From Isotricha intestinalis (lineage: Eukaryota > Ciliophora > Litostomatea > Vestibuliferida > Isotrichidae), in contig JAJJLU010003660.1 of NCBI GenBank assembly GCA_023807065.1, positions 1-41,328 on the forward strand: 41,328 nt of DNA. The letters run 5' to 3'. The notes beneath the pieces were generated by a model that was given only the letters and a program-made list of their open reading frames with translations, was not told the DNA's origin and did not search any database. The position numbers and the translations under genes are program-made. Each line of letters begins with the position of its first letter. The stretch's first letter is position 1. Shown one piece after another: positions 31,426 through 40,708 of this stretch.

Positions 31426-32646
31426 ATGGAATTAAAAAAAAAAATAGAAAAAATTCCAAAACCAATAATTAATAAAATAAGAACAAATACAATAAAACAA
31501 GAAATAAAAAAATACAAATCAAAAAAGCAATCAGAAGAATTAGATGAATGTTCAAATGAAAGTGAATCAAATGGATTTTGTAAATTTTATAAATCTCGTT
31601 TAAAAATGTTAAAATGTATTCCACCAAGTCATTCAATTCAAGATATAAATACAATAAAATGGTTAAAAAGAACTCATAGTAAAGAAGTTTTAAGAGCTTG
31701 TGTTAATAAACTTTTAGATGATGAAGAAGAAGAAAAATCGATTAGTCATATTAATAAATCTAATTCCTTTGAATTTAATAAAAATAAGACAGAAAAAGAA
31801 AATAAATTTTATAAAATGAATCCAAAATATTTTTGGACTCAAGAAAAATATCAAAAAATATTAAAATTAAAAGAACTTTTTAAAGAATTTGATGTTGATG
31901 GTAATCAACAAATGGAAATTAATGAAATTGAATCTATGTTTAAAACAAATAATATTGATGCAAGTTCAAGTGAATTAACTAAATTATTTGGTAATGGAGT
32001 TGAAAAGAAAAAAAATAAAAATATTATTTTTGATTTTTATCAATTTTGTAATTTTTCAATTGAACATGATTTAGAATTTGCAAAATTTTTAAGAGGATTA
32101 AAATTAAAAGAAACAAATAAAAATGATTCAAATTATTATCCAAGAAGTTTTAATTCACTTTTAGATTATTTTATTTCAAAAGGAGAAGAAAGGAAAAGTG
32201 TAAATAAAATAAATTCTATAATAAAAAATATGGATATTGTAAGAGAAAATAATCAAAATAATGTTTTAGATTGTAATGAGTTAATTAAAACAGATAAAAA
32301 AATGGATTTTTATGAACTTATGTCAGAATTTAAAAACTTATTTCAATTAACTTTAAGTAATTATGAAATACAAAGAAAAAGAAGAAATAAAGAAAAAAAA
32401 GAAAAAGAAAAGGAAAAAGAATTGAACGTTGAACAAAGAAATAATATGATGAAAAGAACTAATAAATTAGCTGATTGTAAAAGATTATTTGATAAAATAA
32501 TTAAAAAACAAAATTTTGAAGAAAAAGATAAATTACCTATGTTATTACCTCTTATGTCAATTAAAGAAAAAAAGGGGTCTGAAGGTAAAATTAAAAGAAG
32601 ACATTTTAATAGTTGTATATATATTCCACCTCAAGGAAATATATAA
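31426..32646 (+). CDS. EF-hand protein with coiled/basic flanks
   Basis: 406 residues. One clear EF-hand loop at D156-E167 (DVDGNQQMEINE) within FKEFDVDG...EIESMF. A second, degenerate hand follows (NIIFDFYQFCNF), with no canonical acidic loop. The N-terminal 120 residues are basic with a segment FCKFYKSRLKMLKCIPPSHS, and the C-terminal third is helical and Lys/Glu-rich (KEKKEKEKEKELNVEQ). Family not recognised. The single good loop suggests a Ca2+-responsive structural or regulatory protein. A GC-containing hairpin lies 12 nt after the stop codon. First ATG after an A-rich leader; stop TAA. Confidence 0.85.
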   Translation: MELKKKIEKIPKPIINKIRTNTIKQEIKKYKSKKQSEELDECSNESESNGFCKFYKSRLKMLKCIPPSHSIQDINTIKWLKRTHSKEVLRACVNKLLDDEEEEKSISHINKSNSFEFNKNKTEKENKFYKMNPKYFWTQEKYQKILKLKELFKEFDVDGNQQMEINEIESMFKTNNIDASSSELTKLFGNGVEKKKNKNIIFDFYQFCNFSIEHDLEFAKFLRGLKLKETNKNDSNYYPRSFNSLLDYFISKGEERKSVNKINSIIKNMDIVRENNQNNVLDCNELIKTDKKMDFYELMSEFKNLFQLTLSNYEIQRKRRNKEKKEKEKEKELNVEQRNNMMKRTNKLADCKRLFDKIIKKQNFEEKDKLPMLLPLMSIKEKKGSEGKIKRRHFNSCIYIPPQGNI

Positions 32647-33227
32647 TTTAAAAAACTTTTAGGGATAGTGCCCTAAACAATTTAATTTAGTTTTGACTAT
32701 TAATTGAACATATATTTTCATATTTTTATTGAAAAATTTATTCGGGTATGTATCTAAATATTGAAAATAAGAAATTCTAAAGATTTTTTAAAATTGTAAG
32801 ACTTTTTTTTCTCACTCTATAAAATGATTAAAATTTTTTATGTAAAATTGATGGGTAACGTACATTATCAAAATTCTAAAAATATTATAAAAGAAAAAAA
32901 ATAGAAGTTTATACATTTTAAAGAAATGATAATAAAGATATAATTAAGTATTAATTTATAGTGTGATTTAATTCTAATTATAAATTACTATTAATTATTA
33001 TAAATAATCTAAAATAAAGAAATTAAAATCTTAAAAACCAATATATATTATTTTATGAGAATATCAAATCTATTTGAAATTTATTTGAAAAGATTATAAA
33101 AATAAAACTAATATAACTTAAAATAATTTGACAAATTATTCTAAAATCATTTAATTAAATTTATTTAATCAATATATTTACATTTTTTTCAATTGCAATT
33201 AATTAAATTTTATTTACACTAAAAAGA
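32647..33227. other. Intergenic spacer between convergent genes
   Basis: About 580 bp between the 3' ends of the EF-hand gene and the RRM-CCCH gene. Apart from the hairpin at 32658-32677 it is AT-rich with no supported feature. Confidence 0.4.
32658..32677. repeat. 7-bp hairpin just after the EF-hand gene
   Basis: TTTAGGG, loop ATAGTG, CCCTAAA. A perfect stem with three G:C pairs in otherwise nearly pure A/T DNA, starting 12 nt after the TAA. It could fold in the 3' UTR. The arm equals a telomere-type heptamer, but only as a single copy. Confidence 0.5.
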
Positions 33228-34157
33228 CTATATATAATTATTTTTTTTGAGTTTACCTATTATATCTTTCCATTTGCAATTATAATTATCAATATATATA
33301 TTATGATTGTTATTATTGATATAATTATTATTGTTATATAAAAATTCTAAATACTTATCAATGAAATCCATAATTGATTCTGGAACTTCAACATTTAAAT
33401 TATAATTGATTTCTTTATTTATAAAATTAAATCTTGAAATTTTTCGTTTTTTAAATATTATTTTTTTTTTGTAATCAACTGAATTATATTTTTCATTAAA
33501 TAAAGAAGAACTAATTTTATCATCAGAATTATTATTTTCATATTCTTTTCTTAAAATACTATAAAAAAAATTTCTATTTTTTATTTTTTTCATGTTCATT
33601 TTTGGAAACCTTAAATTTTCTTGATAATAATTATCTCCTATTAATTCTTTATATATATTTGTAAAAACTCTTTTTTCAATATGTAGAACTTTTAATGCAA
33701 ATTCATAACTATCAATAATTTTATTATTTTCTAAACAAACATAAGAATAATCATTAAATTTTAATTCATGAAAAAATAAACAATTTGAATCTTTACATTT
33801 TTTATTATTTAAATAATGTTTACAATATTTAGTTATAAAATAATTTGTTTTTAAATTATGATTTTCAACAGTAAAATTATGAATAGATAAAACTGTTAAA
33901 GCAGCTTGATTAACTGTATCAAATTCAACGATTGCATTATTTTTGTTTTTTTTTTTGTTTGAGAATAAAGTCATTTGTTTTATATGACCATAATGGCCTA
34001 AATATTTTTTTTGATATAAAAGATCTTTATTAAAAAGACTTTTTGGAATGTTGGATATGAAAACAATTTTTTTCGATAAAAAAATAAGACTTGATAAAGA
34101 CAATACATCACTTTTATTTATTAATGTTTGAATATTTGATTTATAATTGGTTGACAT
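33228..34157 (-). CDS. NOT4-like RRM-CCCH protein lacking RING
   Basis: 309 residues. RRM at about 30-108 (KIVFISNIPKSL as RNP2; YLGHYGHIKQM; NNAIVEFDTVNQAALTVL as RNP1 region). It is followed at once by a CCCH finger C112-x8-C121-x4-C126-x3-H130 in TKYCKHYLNNKKC...CLFFHEL. The same spacing and the TKYC...HEL frame are the hallmark of NOT4/CNOT4, the E3 ligase subunit of the CCR4-NOT deadenylase complex. NOT4 normally has an N-terminal RING (about 60 residues); here only about 29 residues precede the RRM and there are no Cys pairs. The C-terminal half is Asn/Lys-rich. Stops lie upstream of the ATG and I see no upstream RING exon. Expected role: RNA/CCR4-NOT-linked binding without ubiquitin ligase activity. 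Confidence 0.85.
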   Translation of the reverse strand: MSTNYKSNIQTLINKSDVLSLSSLIFLSKKIVFISNIPKSLFNKDLLYQKKYLGHYGHIKQMTLFSNKKKNKNNAIVEFDTVNQAALTVLSIHNFTVENHNLKTNYFITKYCKHYLNNKKCKDSNCLFFHELKFNDYSYVCLENNKIIDSYEFALKVLHIEKRVFTNIYKELIGDNYYQENLRFPKMNMKKIKNRNFFYSILRKEYENNNSDDKISSSLFNEKYNSVDYKKKIIFKKRKISRFNFINKEINYNLNVEVPESIMDFIDKYLEFLYNNNNYINNNNHNIYIDNYNCKWKDIIGKLKKNNYI

Positions 34158-34524
34158 TTTTATTTGATTATTACTTTAATGACAATAAATCTTTTAATAA
34201 TATATAAGAAAAAGTCACCTTAATTATTTATATAATAGATTTGGGGATATTTTTTATAATATATTTCTCAAAAATAAATTTTTTTCTTTAATTTATTATT
34301 ATTAGCAATTTGTTAGTTTTTTAAAAATTACAAATGTTAACATTTGTAAACATAATAATTTCTAAAAAATCATTAATCAAAAAATCCTTATTTAAAATAA
34401 TTTATGGTAAAAAAGAAGAATAAAAATAAAAATAAAAAAAAATAATATAAACTAATAAAATAAAAAAAAACATTTCAAAAATAAAAAAAAATTTTTTAAT
34501 TAAAACCTTAAATTGCAAAAAAAT
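34158..34524. other. Intergenic spacer
   Basis: 367 bp upstream of the RRM-CCCH gene and downstream of TBCB. AT-rich, with A-rich runs near 34410-34500. No Cys-rich coding segment (possible RING exon) is visible on the minus strand. Confidence 0.45.
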
Positions 34525-35253
34525 TTAAATTTCATCTTCTTTTTCATTAAACTCATCAACAACAGGATAATCTCCAACACTAATATAATTAGGTCTAACA
34601 ACAATTCCAAAATTAGGATTACAATCAAAATATTTTTTTCCTTTAAGAGTACCATCACAATCTCCCATAGGTTCATCTAATTGAATTCCAACCCAAAATC
34701 CATGTCCCATTTCTTTACACTTTCCAATAAATTTAACTTCTCCTCTTCTAACACCATCACCTAATAAACATCTATCACCAATTTTAATTTTTTTAGCTTC
34801 TTCTTCATAAGTTGGTCCTTGACTTTCAAGAACTTTTTTTTTATAATTTGGATCTTTCATTAATTTCTTTCTAAATTCTCTTAAATTATTTGGTCTCTTT
34901 AAATAATCTTCTTCTGATATTTCATATTTTTTCACTGTTGATACATCATCAATATTATTTTGAACTAATATTCCATTAGGATTTAAATCTGTTACGTGAA
35001 TTGTATCAAAATTTTCTATTCCTAAATCTTTTAATTTTTTGTCATCATCATATTGAGAAAAGGGAAGTTCTTCACCTGTTGTTTTTATTAGTTTTAATTT
35101 CATATATTCAGGAAGAGTTCCAAATTTTTTTGATAATGCATCTTTCACTTCTCCAAGTAATGTCGTTGTGTGAAAACGTAGTTCTTCTAATATTATTTTT
35201 GTGTGAGAATGTGTTGCGTTTATTTTTATTATTGGATCGTTTTGAATGTACAT
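34525..35253 (-). CDS. TBCB: Tubulin-folding cofactor B
   Basis: 242 residues, the normal length. Ubiquitin-like domain at about 8-90 (IKINATHSHT; LRFHTTTLLGEVKDALSKKFG; LIKTTGEELPF; LGIENFDTIHVTDL). A linker helix carries YLKRPNNLREFRKKL. CAP-Gly at about 155-230: GDRCLLGDG, GEVKFIGKCKEMGHGFWVGIQLDEP, GDCDGTLKGKKYFDCNPNFGIVVRPNYI. The C terminus EKEDEI is the acidic tail expected for EEY/F recognition partners of TBCB. It works with TBCE in alpha-tubulin folding and dimer assembly. This gene shows the strongest A/C-ending to T-ending codon drift in the window. Start ATG after an A-run; stop TAA. Confidence 0.95.
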   Translation of the reverse strand: MYIQNDPIIKINATHSHTKIILEELRFHTTTLLGEVKDALSKKFGTLPEYMKLKLIKTTGEELPFSQYDDDKKLKDLGIENFDTIHVTDLNPNGILVQNNIDDVSTVKKYEISEEDYLKRPNNLREFRKKLMKDPNYKKKVLESQGPTYEEEAKKIKIGDRCLLGDGVRRGEVKFIGKCKEMGHGFWVGIQLDEPMGDCDGTLKGKKYFDCNPNFGIVVRPNYISVGDYPVVDEFNEKEDEI

Positions 35254-35692
35254 TTTTTTTTTTTTGATTTTAAATATTATTTTAATTTTTTTTTAAATTT
35301 TTTATGTGGATTCTAGAATTTTTTTTAGAAATTTTATTTTTTTAAAATAATTATTAAATTTTTAGTTTTTGGTTTTTAATTAAATATTTTTTATCAAAAA
35401 GATTATATTAGACTTGATAAACATTTATTTTTTTTTATTTTAATACTTTATCAATTTCACTTTTAATATTCAATAAATTTATTTATTTCATATTTGAATC
35501 TCTTCTTATTTTTGTGGAATTTTTATCTTCTTTTTTCACAAGATTAATAAAATATTCTTATTTATTTATTTTCTTCAAAAAAAATTATTAACTTTAATAC
35601 TTATTTTTATAATTATTTTTAACCAATAATTATATTACTTTATTTTCAAAAAAGATTTAAAAATTTTTTATTTATATTCATCTTGATCATCT
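35254..35692. other. Intergenic spacer
   Basis: 439 bp between the TBCB start and the 3' end of the CCCH-YTH gene. T-rich on the plus strand next to TBCB (its A-rich leader on the minus strand). No gene seen. Confidence 0.4.
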
Positions 35693-36625
35693 TCATTTTT
35701 TATATAAATTAATTAAATGACTAAAATTATTAACAGTATTATTACTAATATTTAAATGGATATTATTTATTTGAGTTAAAGATAAATTTGTATGATTTTT
35801 TTCTTCCCTTCTTTCTTTATTATATTTTTTATTTAACATCTTTTTTATAATATCTATACTTGATTTTGTATCAATTTCAGCTCCATCAGGACAATTAATT
35901 AATTTACTAAAATTTGGATCTTTTCGATTAATACAATTTTTAATTTTATCTCTATTAATTTCTTTATGCCATAACCAATCAATTTTATATACATATGAAT
36001 AATCTTCATATATTTTATTATTTAATTTTGCAAATCCAACGATATTTTCATTTTCTTCATCTAATATAAAAACTATAATACATATACTTTCATCTTTTTT
36101 TATTTTTAATAAATCACCACCCAATTCTACAAAATTTTTTTCTTTTGATTCTAATATTTGTTCATGTGTTTCTCTTATTAAAAAATATTTTATTTTATAT
36201 TGATTAGAATCAATTAATTGTAAAATTTTATGTACTTTATTTAAAGGATATGAATATTGGCATATAATACCAATTAAATTGGGTAAATTTTCTTCTTCAA
36301 ATTCATCAAATATTTCCTTTTTTGATTTTCCATAAAAATGTTGAATATATCCCATTGGAATTTCTAGAAAATTATTTTCATCAATTTCATCTAAGTTTAA
36401 GTCTAAATCTCCTCGATGATTATGAATATATTTACATAAAGAACCTTCTTTACAATAACCTAAATTATAATATCTACATTCTTTTTTTTGATTTAACCAT
36501 TTTTCTCTTTCTGATTCAGAATGAAGATAATGACAATTATTTCCTCTTTTACAATGTCCATTTATATAAAATTTACATAAAAACTGATTTTCATGATTTT
36601 TGCTTTTATGATTTAATAATGACAT
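35693..36625 (-). CDS. CCCH zinc-finger / YTH-domain protein (CPSF30-YTH-like)
   Basis: 310 residues. Two CCCH fingers with CPSF30 spacing C-x7-C-x5-C-x3-H: C17/C25/C31/H35 and C50/C58/C64/H68 (FLCKFYINGHCKRGNNC, ECRYYNLGYCKEGSLC). A YTH-like domain follows at about 145-270: KYFLIRETHEQILES; ICIIVFILDEENENIVGFAKL; then VYKIDWLWHKEINRDKIKN and CPDGAEIDTKSSIDIIKKML. This layout is that of the CPSF30-YTH proteins of plants and apicomplexans, which link m6A reading to poly(A)-site choice. The usual cage Trp after the second helix (WAT/WxS motif) is not visible in KNFVELGGDLL, and the GxxW loop that supplies the other cage Trp is missing. Only two of the five CPSF30 fingers remain. Stop TGA. Confidence 0.85.
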   Translation of the reverse strand: MSLLNHKSKNHENQFLCKFYINGHCKRGNNCHYLHSESEREKWLNQKKECRYYNLGYCKEGSLCKYIHNHRGDLDLNLDEIDENNFLEIPMGYIQHFYGKSKKEIFDEFEEENLPNLIGIICQYSYPLNKVHKILQLIDSNQYKIKYFLIRETHEQILESKEKNFVELGGDLLKIKKDESICIIVFILDEENENIVGFAKLNNKIYEDYSYVYKIDWLWHKEINRDKIKNCINRKDPNFSKLINCPDGAEIDTKSSIDIIKKMLNKKYNKERREEKNHTNLSLTQINNIHLNISNNTVNNFSHLINLYKK

Positions 36626-36733
36626 TTTTCTCAGATTAAATATATAAAATAATTACTTAAATAAATTTTGTTTTGTTTTCTTAAATTTTAAATTTAAAAA
36701 AAATAAACAACTATTTTATATCTAATAAAAGAC

Positions 36734-37411
36734 TTATGAAAAAACATTATTGAAAGAATTATAGTTTTCGATTTTATATTTTTTATCTGGATTACCTATA
36801 CTTAATAATCTTTCTTTGCTTTTTAATAAATTATTATCAATATTATTACTGTTATTAGGGGAAAAAAAGGGATCATCTTCTACTTCAATTTTACTTTCTT
36901 TAGTTTTTTTCTTTTTTTTAGTATCTCCAAAAAGTCTGTTACTTAAACTTTGAATTTCGCCTTTATAAAAAGCTTTATTAAAAAAGTTATTTCTTTTTTT
37001 AACAAATTTTAATTTTTGATTTAATGGTTTTTTTTTAATTGATTCTGAAGAAATAGGTTTAAATAAATTAAAGAATGAATTATTACTTTGTTTAAAGTTA
37101 AAAATTTTTCCTGTACTAAAAGAAGTATTTTCATTTGAATTTTTTAATGGAGAATTAGTAAAAGTTGAAATATAATTTCCTGTATTTTTATTATAAAAAG
37201 TATTTGAAGTAGATGTTAAATTATATTCAAGAGGTGGTTTATTTTCAATTAAACTTATTTTAATTAAAGATAAACCTGGATAACCAATTTTACTATAAAT
37301 TTCATATATTTTATTTTGATAATTATATTTTATTGAATCTAATTTTAAATTTAAACTCTTTGCTGATTTATGATTCGTTAATTTTTCTTTTGAAATTTTC
37401 ATATTTTTCAT
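36734..37411 (-). CDS. Hypothetical basic protein, 225 aa
   Basis: 225 residues, family not recognised. Lys/Ser/Asn-rich. The best-ordered part is residues about 25-60 (YQNKIYEIYSKIGYPGLSLIKISLIENKPP). Clusters of Ser/Thr followed by Asn or Lys could be phosphorylation sites; KKKKKTKES is NLS-like. No membrane segment. It lies 108 bp upstream of the start of the CCCH-YTH gene in the same direction, but no shared transcript is implied. First ATG; two in-frame Met near the start (MKNMKIS) leave the exact start open. Confidence 0.7.
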   Translation of the reverse strand: MKNMKISKEKLTNHKSAKSLNLKLDSIKYNYQNKIYEIYSKIGYPGLSLIKISLIENKPPLEYNLTSTSNTFYNKNTGNYISTFTNSPLKNSNENTSFSTGKIFNFKQSNNSFFNLFKPISSESIKKKPLNQKLKFVKKRNNFFNKAFYKGEIQSLSNRLFGDTKKKKKTKESKIEVEDDPFFSPNNSNNIDNNLLKSKERLLSIGNPDKKYKIENYNSFNNVFS

Positions 37412-37984
37412 ATATATTTTTATTTAATATATTTTATTAAAAATAATTATATAGATTAGTTATAATATAATTATCTATTAATTTTTTCATATATTCTTGA
37501 ATATTGAAAAATATTTAATTTAAGTTGTTTAGATTTTAATACATATTTTAAATTTTAATTTTCAATTTTAATTCAATTTTTGTATGATTGAATTATGTTG
37601 AAAATAAAATATGACTAAAATCAAATAGAAAAAAATATAATATCTAAAAAAGTTAATTATTTTGATATTTAATATTATTCCTTATTCCTTTCTTTGATAA
37701 AATATGTCCAATATGAATACCATTAAATGTTGATTCTTGTTATCAATAAATATTAATACCTTTGATTTTCATTATTTTCCATTTTTTCTCATAATTTTAA
37801 TAAGAAATAATAAAATGTAGTTTAAGGTTTTATATGATATAATTAGTGTAATATATTAATATATTAAAATGCTCTATAATTCATTTTCTAAATATTTTAT
37901 TCTGAAATTTTAGAAAAATATTAAAATAAATAAAAAAAAATCTAATAAAAATTTAAATTTAGTTTATTTATTGGCATTCTTTCC
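37412..37984. other. Intergenic spacer
   Basis: About 570 bp, AT-rich, with stops in all frames I followed. It holds the likely promoter of the small basic gene. No repeat or RNA gene recognised. Confidence 0.4.
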
Positions 37985-39147
37985 TTATTGATATTTTCTA
38001 TTTTTGAAAGTAGTTCCTCATGGATAAATACATTTTCCATTAATAATTCTTCCTCCTATACATTTTTTATTTTTATTAACACAATTATCATTATCTAATA
38101 TAAATCCAATGGGAAAATGGATCTTCCATTAATTAATTTACCATCTTTACATATATCTTTTCCATTTACACATTTTTCATTTTCTAAAAATCTATCTGGC
38201 GGACAAATACATATTCCACTAATTAAATTACCTCCTTTACATTTTCCTTCAGCTATAACACATTCATATACATCTAATATTTTATTTGGAGGAAAATAAC
38301 ATTGGCCTTTTATAATTTCACCTCCTATACATTTTCCATTTCCATTTATACAATGACTATCTATTAATAAAAATCCATCTAAACAATAACATTTACCATC
38401 AATTATTTTGCCTTCATAAAAATTGTCTCTATTACTTTCACATCTTCCAGTTTCAACATTAAATAATTCATTAAATTGACAAATACTCTCACAATTATCT
38501 TCAAATTCATTATATTTTGTTCCTTCTTCACATATTTTTTCACATTGTTTTGTTTTTTGATTATATATTTTATTTGCTTCACATAGTGTTTCACATAATT
38601 TTAATTGAAGATTATAAATAGACTTTTTTTCACAAATACTATCATATTTAGATGTTTCTAAATTATAAATTTCACCTTCTTCACATATTTCTTCACATGA
38701 ATTTGTTTCTTTATTATAATACATATTTTTTTCACAAATTCTCTCATCTTTTTCTGTATCTAAATTTTAAAATTCTTCATCTTTACATTTATTTTCACAT
38801 GAATTTGTTTCTGGATTAAAATAAATGTATTCTTTACAAATACTATCACATTTATCTGTTTCTTAATTATAAATTTCACCATTTTTACATTTGTTTTCAC
38901 TTGATTTTGTATTTTCATTATAATATTCACCAATCGGACAAAAACTAATACATCTTTTTTCTTCTTTAACATAAATTTCTCCTTCATTACATATTCCACA
39001 TAAATTGTTCTCTTCATTATAATATTGATTTTCTTGACATACTTTTACACATATCATATTTTGTGAATCATATACTTCATTTACTTTACTTTCAGGAGTT
39101 TCATTTATTACAAATGATAATAATAAAATGATTATTAATTTTTTCAA
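37985..39147 (-). pseudogene. Decayed secreted Cys-rich protein (left member of inverted pair)
   Basis: Starts MKKLIIILLLSFVINE, a signal peptide nearly identical to that of the right-hand copy. Then come about eleven short Cys repeats of the form C-E-x-I-C-x-EGEIYN-x-x-T-x-x-C, then C-x-GG-x-I-x-x-G-x-C-x-CP repeats. One frame is kept from 39147 to 38095 but holds two TAA stops (38863-38865, 38767-38769). A 1-nt frame change occurs near 38111-38113 (GGG run), followed by TGA (38018-38020) and a final TAA at 37985. Near the frame change, conserved Cys codons are Ser and Phe (GRSIFP), and later Tyr. This is too many lesions for sequencing error, so a pseudogene. The intact parent type would be a secreted or surface Cys-rich protein. 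Confidence 0.82.
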
Positions 39148-39534
39148 TTTTTATTAAGTTATTTTTTTTGATATTTAAAATTTTATTTTTAGGTTTTTAA
39201 ATTTATGTATTTTAAATATTTTTATTTTAAATTAATAATTCATATATATTTTGTGGTTTTTATTCTATAAAAAGATTATAATTAAACATAAATTAAAAAG
39301 AAACAAATAAAAGTGTAGTAGGAAACTCAATTAGATTATCTTAAAATCATTATTTAAACTGGGTTCAACGAATAATGTAAAAAAATAATTCAAATAAAAT
39401 AGTTTTATTCAAATAATTTATGAACTTTTTTAATTTTTATACAATGAAAAAAATAAAAAACAGTTATTAAATGAAAATATTTGAAAATAAATCTAAAAAT
39501 ATAAATATCTTAAATAAAATAATTTTATAAAAAA
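39148..39534. promoter_or_regulatory. Shared spacer between head-to-head Cys-rich paralogs
   Basis: 387 bp between the start codons of the two paralogs. It is A/T-rich. I do not see an obvious long inverted repeat continuing into it, so the duplication border seems to lie close to the start codons or the spacer has diverged. Confidence 0.4.
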
Positions 39535-40466
39535 ATGAAAAAATTAATAATCATTTTATTATTATCATTAGTAATAAATGAAATACTTAAATGTAAAGTA
39601 AATGAATTATATGATGAAGAAAAAAATATATGTATAAAAGTATGTAAAGAAAATGAATATTATAATGAAGAAATATTTGCATGTGATGAATGTAAAGAAG
39701 ATGAAATATATAATCCAGACAAAAAAAGTGTGAAAAATCAAATTGTTTAGAAGGAGAATATTATAACAAAAATACAAAAACATGTGAGAGTATATGTGAA
39801 GAAGGGCAATTTTTTAATGTAGAAATTAATGAATGTGAAAATTCATGTGAGAAAGGTGAAATTTATAATAAAATAACAAAAAAATGTGAAGGTTGGATAA
39901 GTAGTTCAGATGATGAATGTTTAAACGGGAAATTAATAGACAAAAAATGTGTTTGTGATGATGGATATTTATTACACAATAATAATGAATGTGTAATTGG
40001 AAATGATAAATGTATAGGAGGAAAAATAACTGAAGGACAATGTTATTGTCCTCCGAAAACAATATTAGATAAAAATGAATGTGTAATAGCATCAGGAAAA
40101 TGTAAAGGCGGTAAAATTGTTAGTGGAATATGTCTTTGTCCTTCAAATAAATTTTATGATGAATATGAATGTATTGATGGAAAAGATAAATGTAATGGAG
40201 GAATTTTGGTTAATGGAAGATGCAATTGTCCTCTTGGAAAAAAATTAAATAATAATGATTGTGTTGATAAAGAAATAAGATGTGATGGAGGTAATATTGA
40301 AAATGGAAAATGTATTTGTCCTAAGGGAAAATCTTTAATGAATGGAACTTGTATTAATATCATTAAATGTGTTAATGGAAAAATTTTAGGTAGAAAATGT
40401 ATTTGTCCTAATAATACATACGTTTATATAAACGGAAAATGTGTTACATTTAGAAGAAAATTCTAA
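39535..40466 (+). CDS. Secreted Cys-rich repeat protein, one frame break
   Basis: About 310 residues if a 1-nt deletion in the A7 run at 39721-39727 is bridged. The signal peptide MKKLIIILLLSLVINE is followed by five short repeats (KVCKENEYYNEE, CDECKEDEIYNPD, break, CEKSNCLEGEYYNKNTKTC, ESICEEGQFFNVEINEC, ENSCEKGEIYNKITKKC). Six repeats of the form KC-x-GG-KI-x-x-G-x-C-x-CP come next, with an even Cys spacing that suggests disulphides. No membrane anchor at the C terminus (VTFRRKF). Expected outside the cell or on the surface; no named family recognised, though Cys spacing recalls EGF/furin-like repeats. The rest of the gene is open with full Cys conservation, so the break may be an error in a homopolymer, or early decay like that of its left-hand paralog. 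Confidence 0.8.
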
Positions 40467-40708
40467 TTCTTAAAAAAATAAATTCTTTGTTTTATTTTTT
40501 TTTCTACTATTATTTCTCAAAATATTTTTAAATTTTATTGATTTTTAATAAGAGATTAAAGTATTAAAAAATTTTTAAAAATACTGAAATTAAAGCAATA
40601 TGAATTCATACTTTATTTTGTTTTTCCTTTATTTGTGTTCCCTCTATGATATGTTTTAAAAAAGAAAATCATTTTACAAGGATGAAATAAAAAATGTATT
40701 TTTGCCAA
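40467..40708. other. Spacer after the Cys-rich gene
   Basis: About 240 bp of AT-rich 3' flanking sequence, no feature seen before the inverted-repeat element begins. Confidence 0.4.

Noticed and set aside
38767..38865. TAA read as Gln (ciliate-type code)
   Set aside because: The stops sit where repeats vary, and nearly all intact genes here end at TAA; the same copy also has a frame change, a TGA and lost Cys codons, so decay explains it better.
39361..39380. GGTTCAA, tRNA T-loop-like
   Set aside because: No matching acceptor stem or anticodon arm around it.
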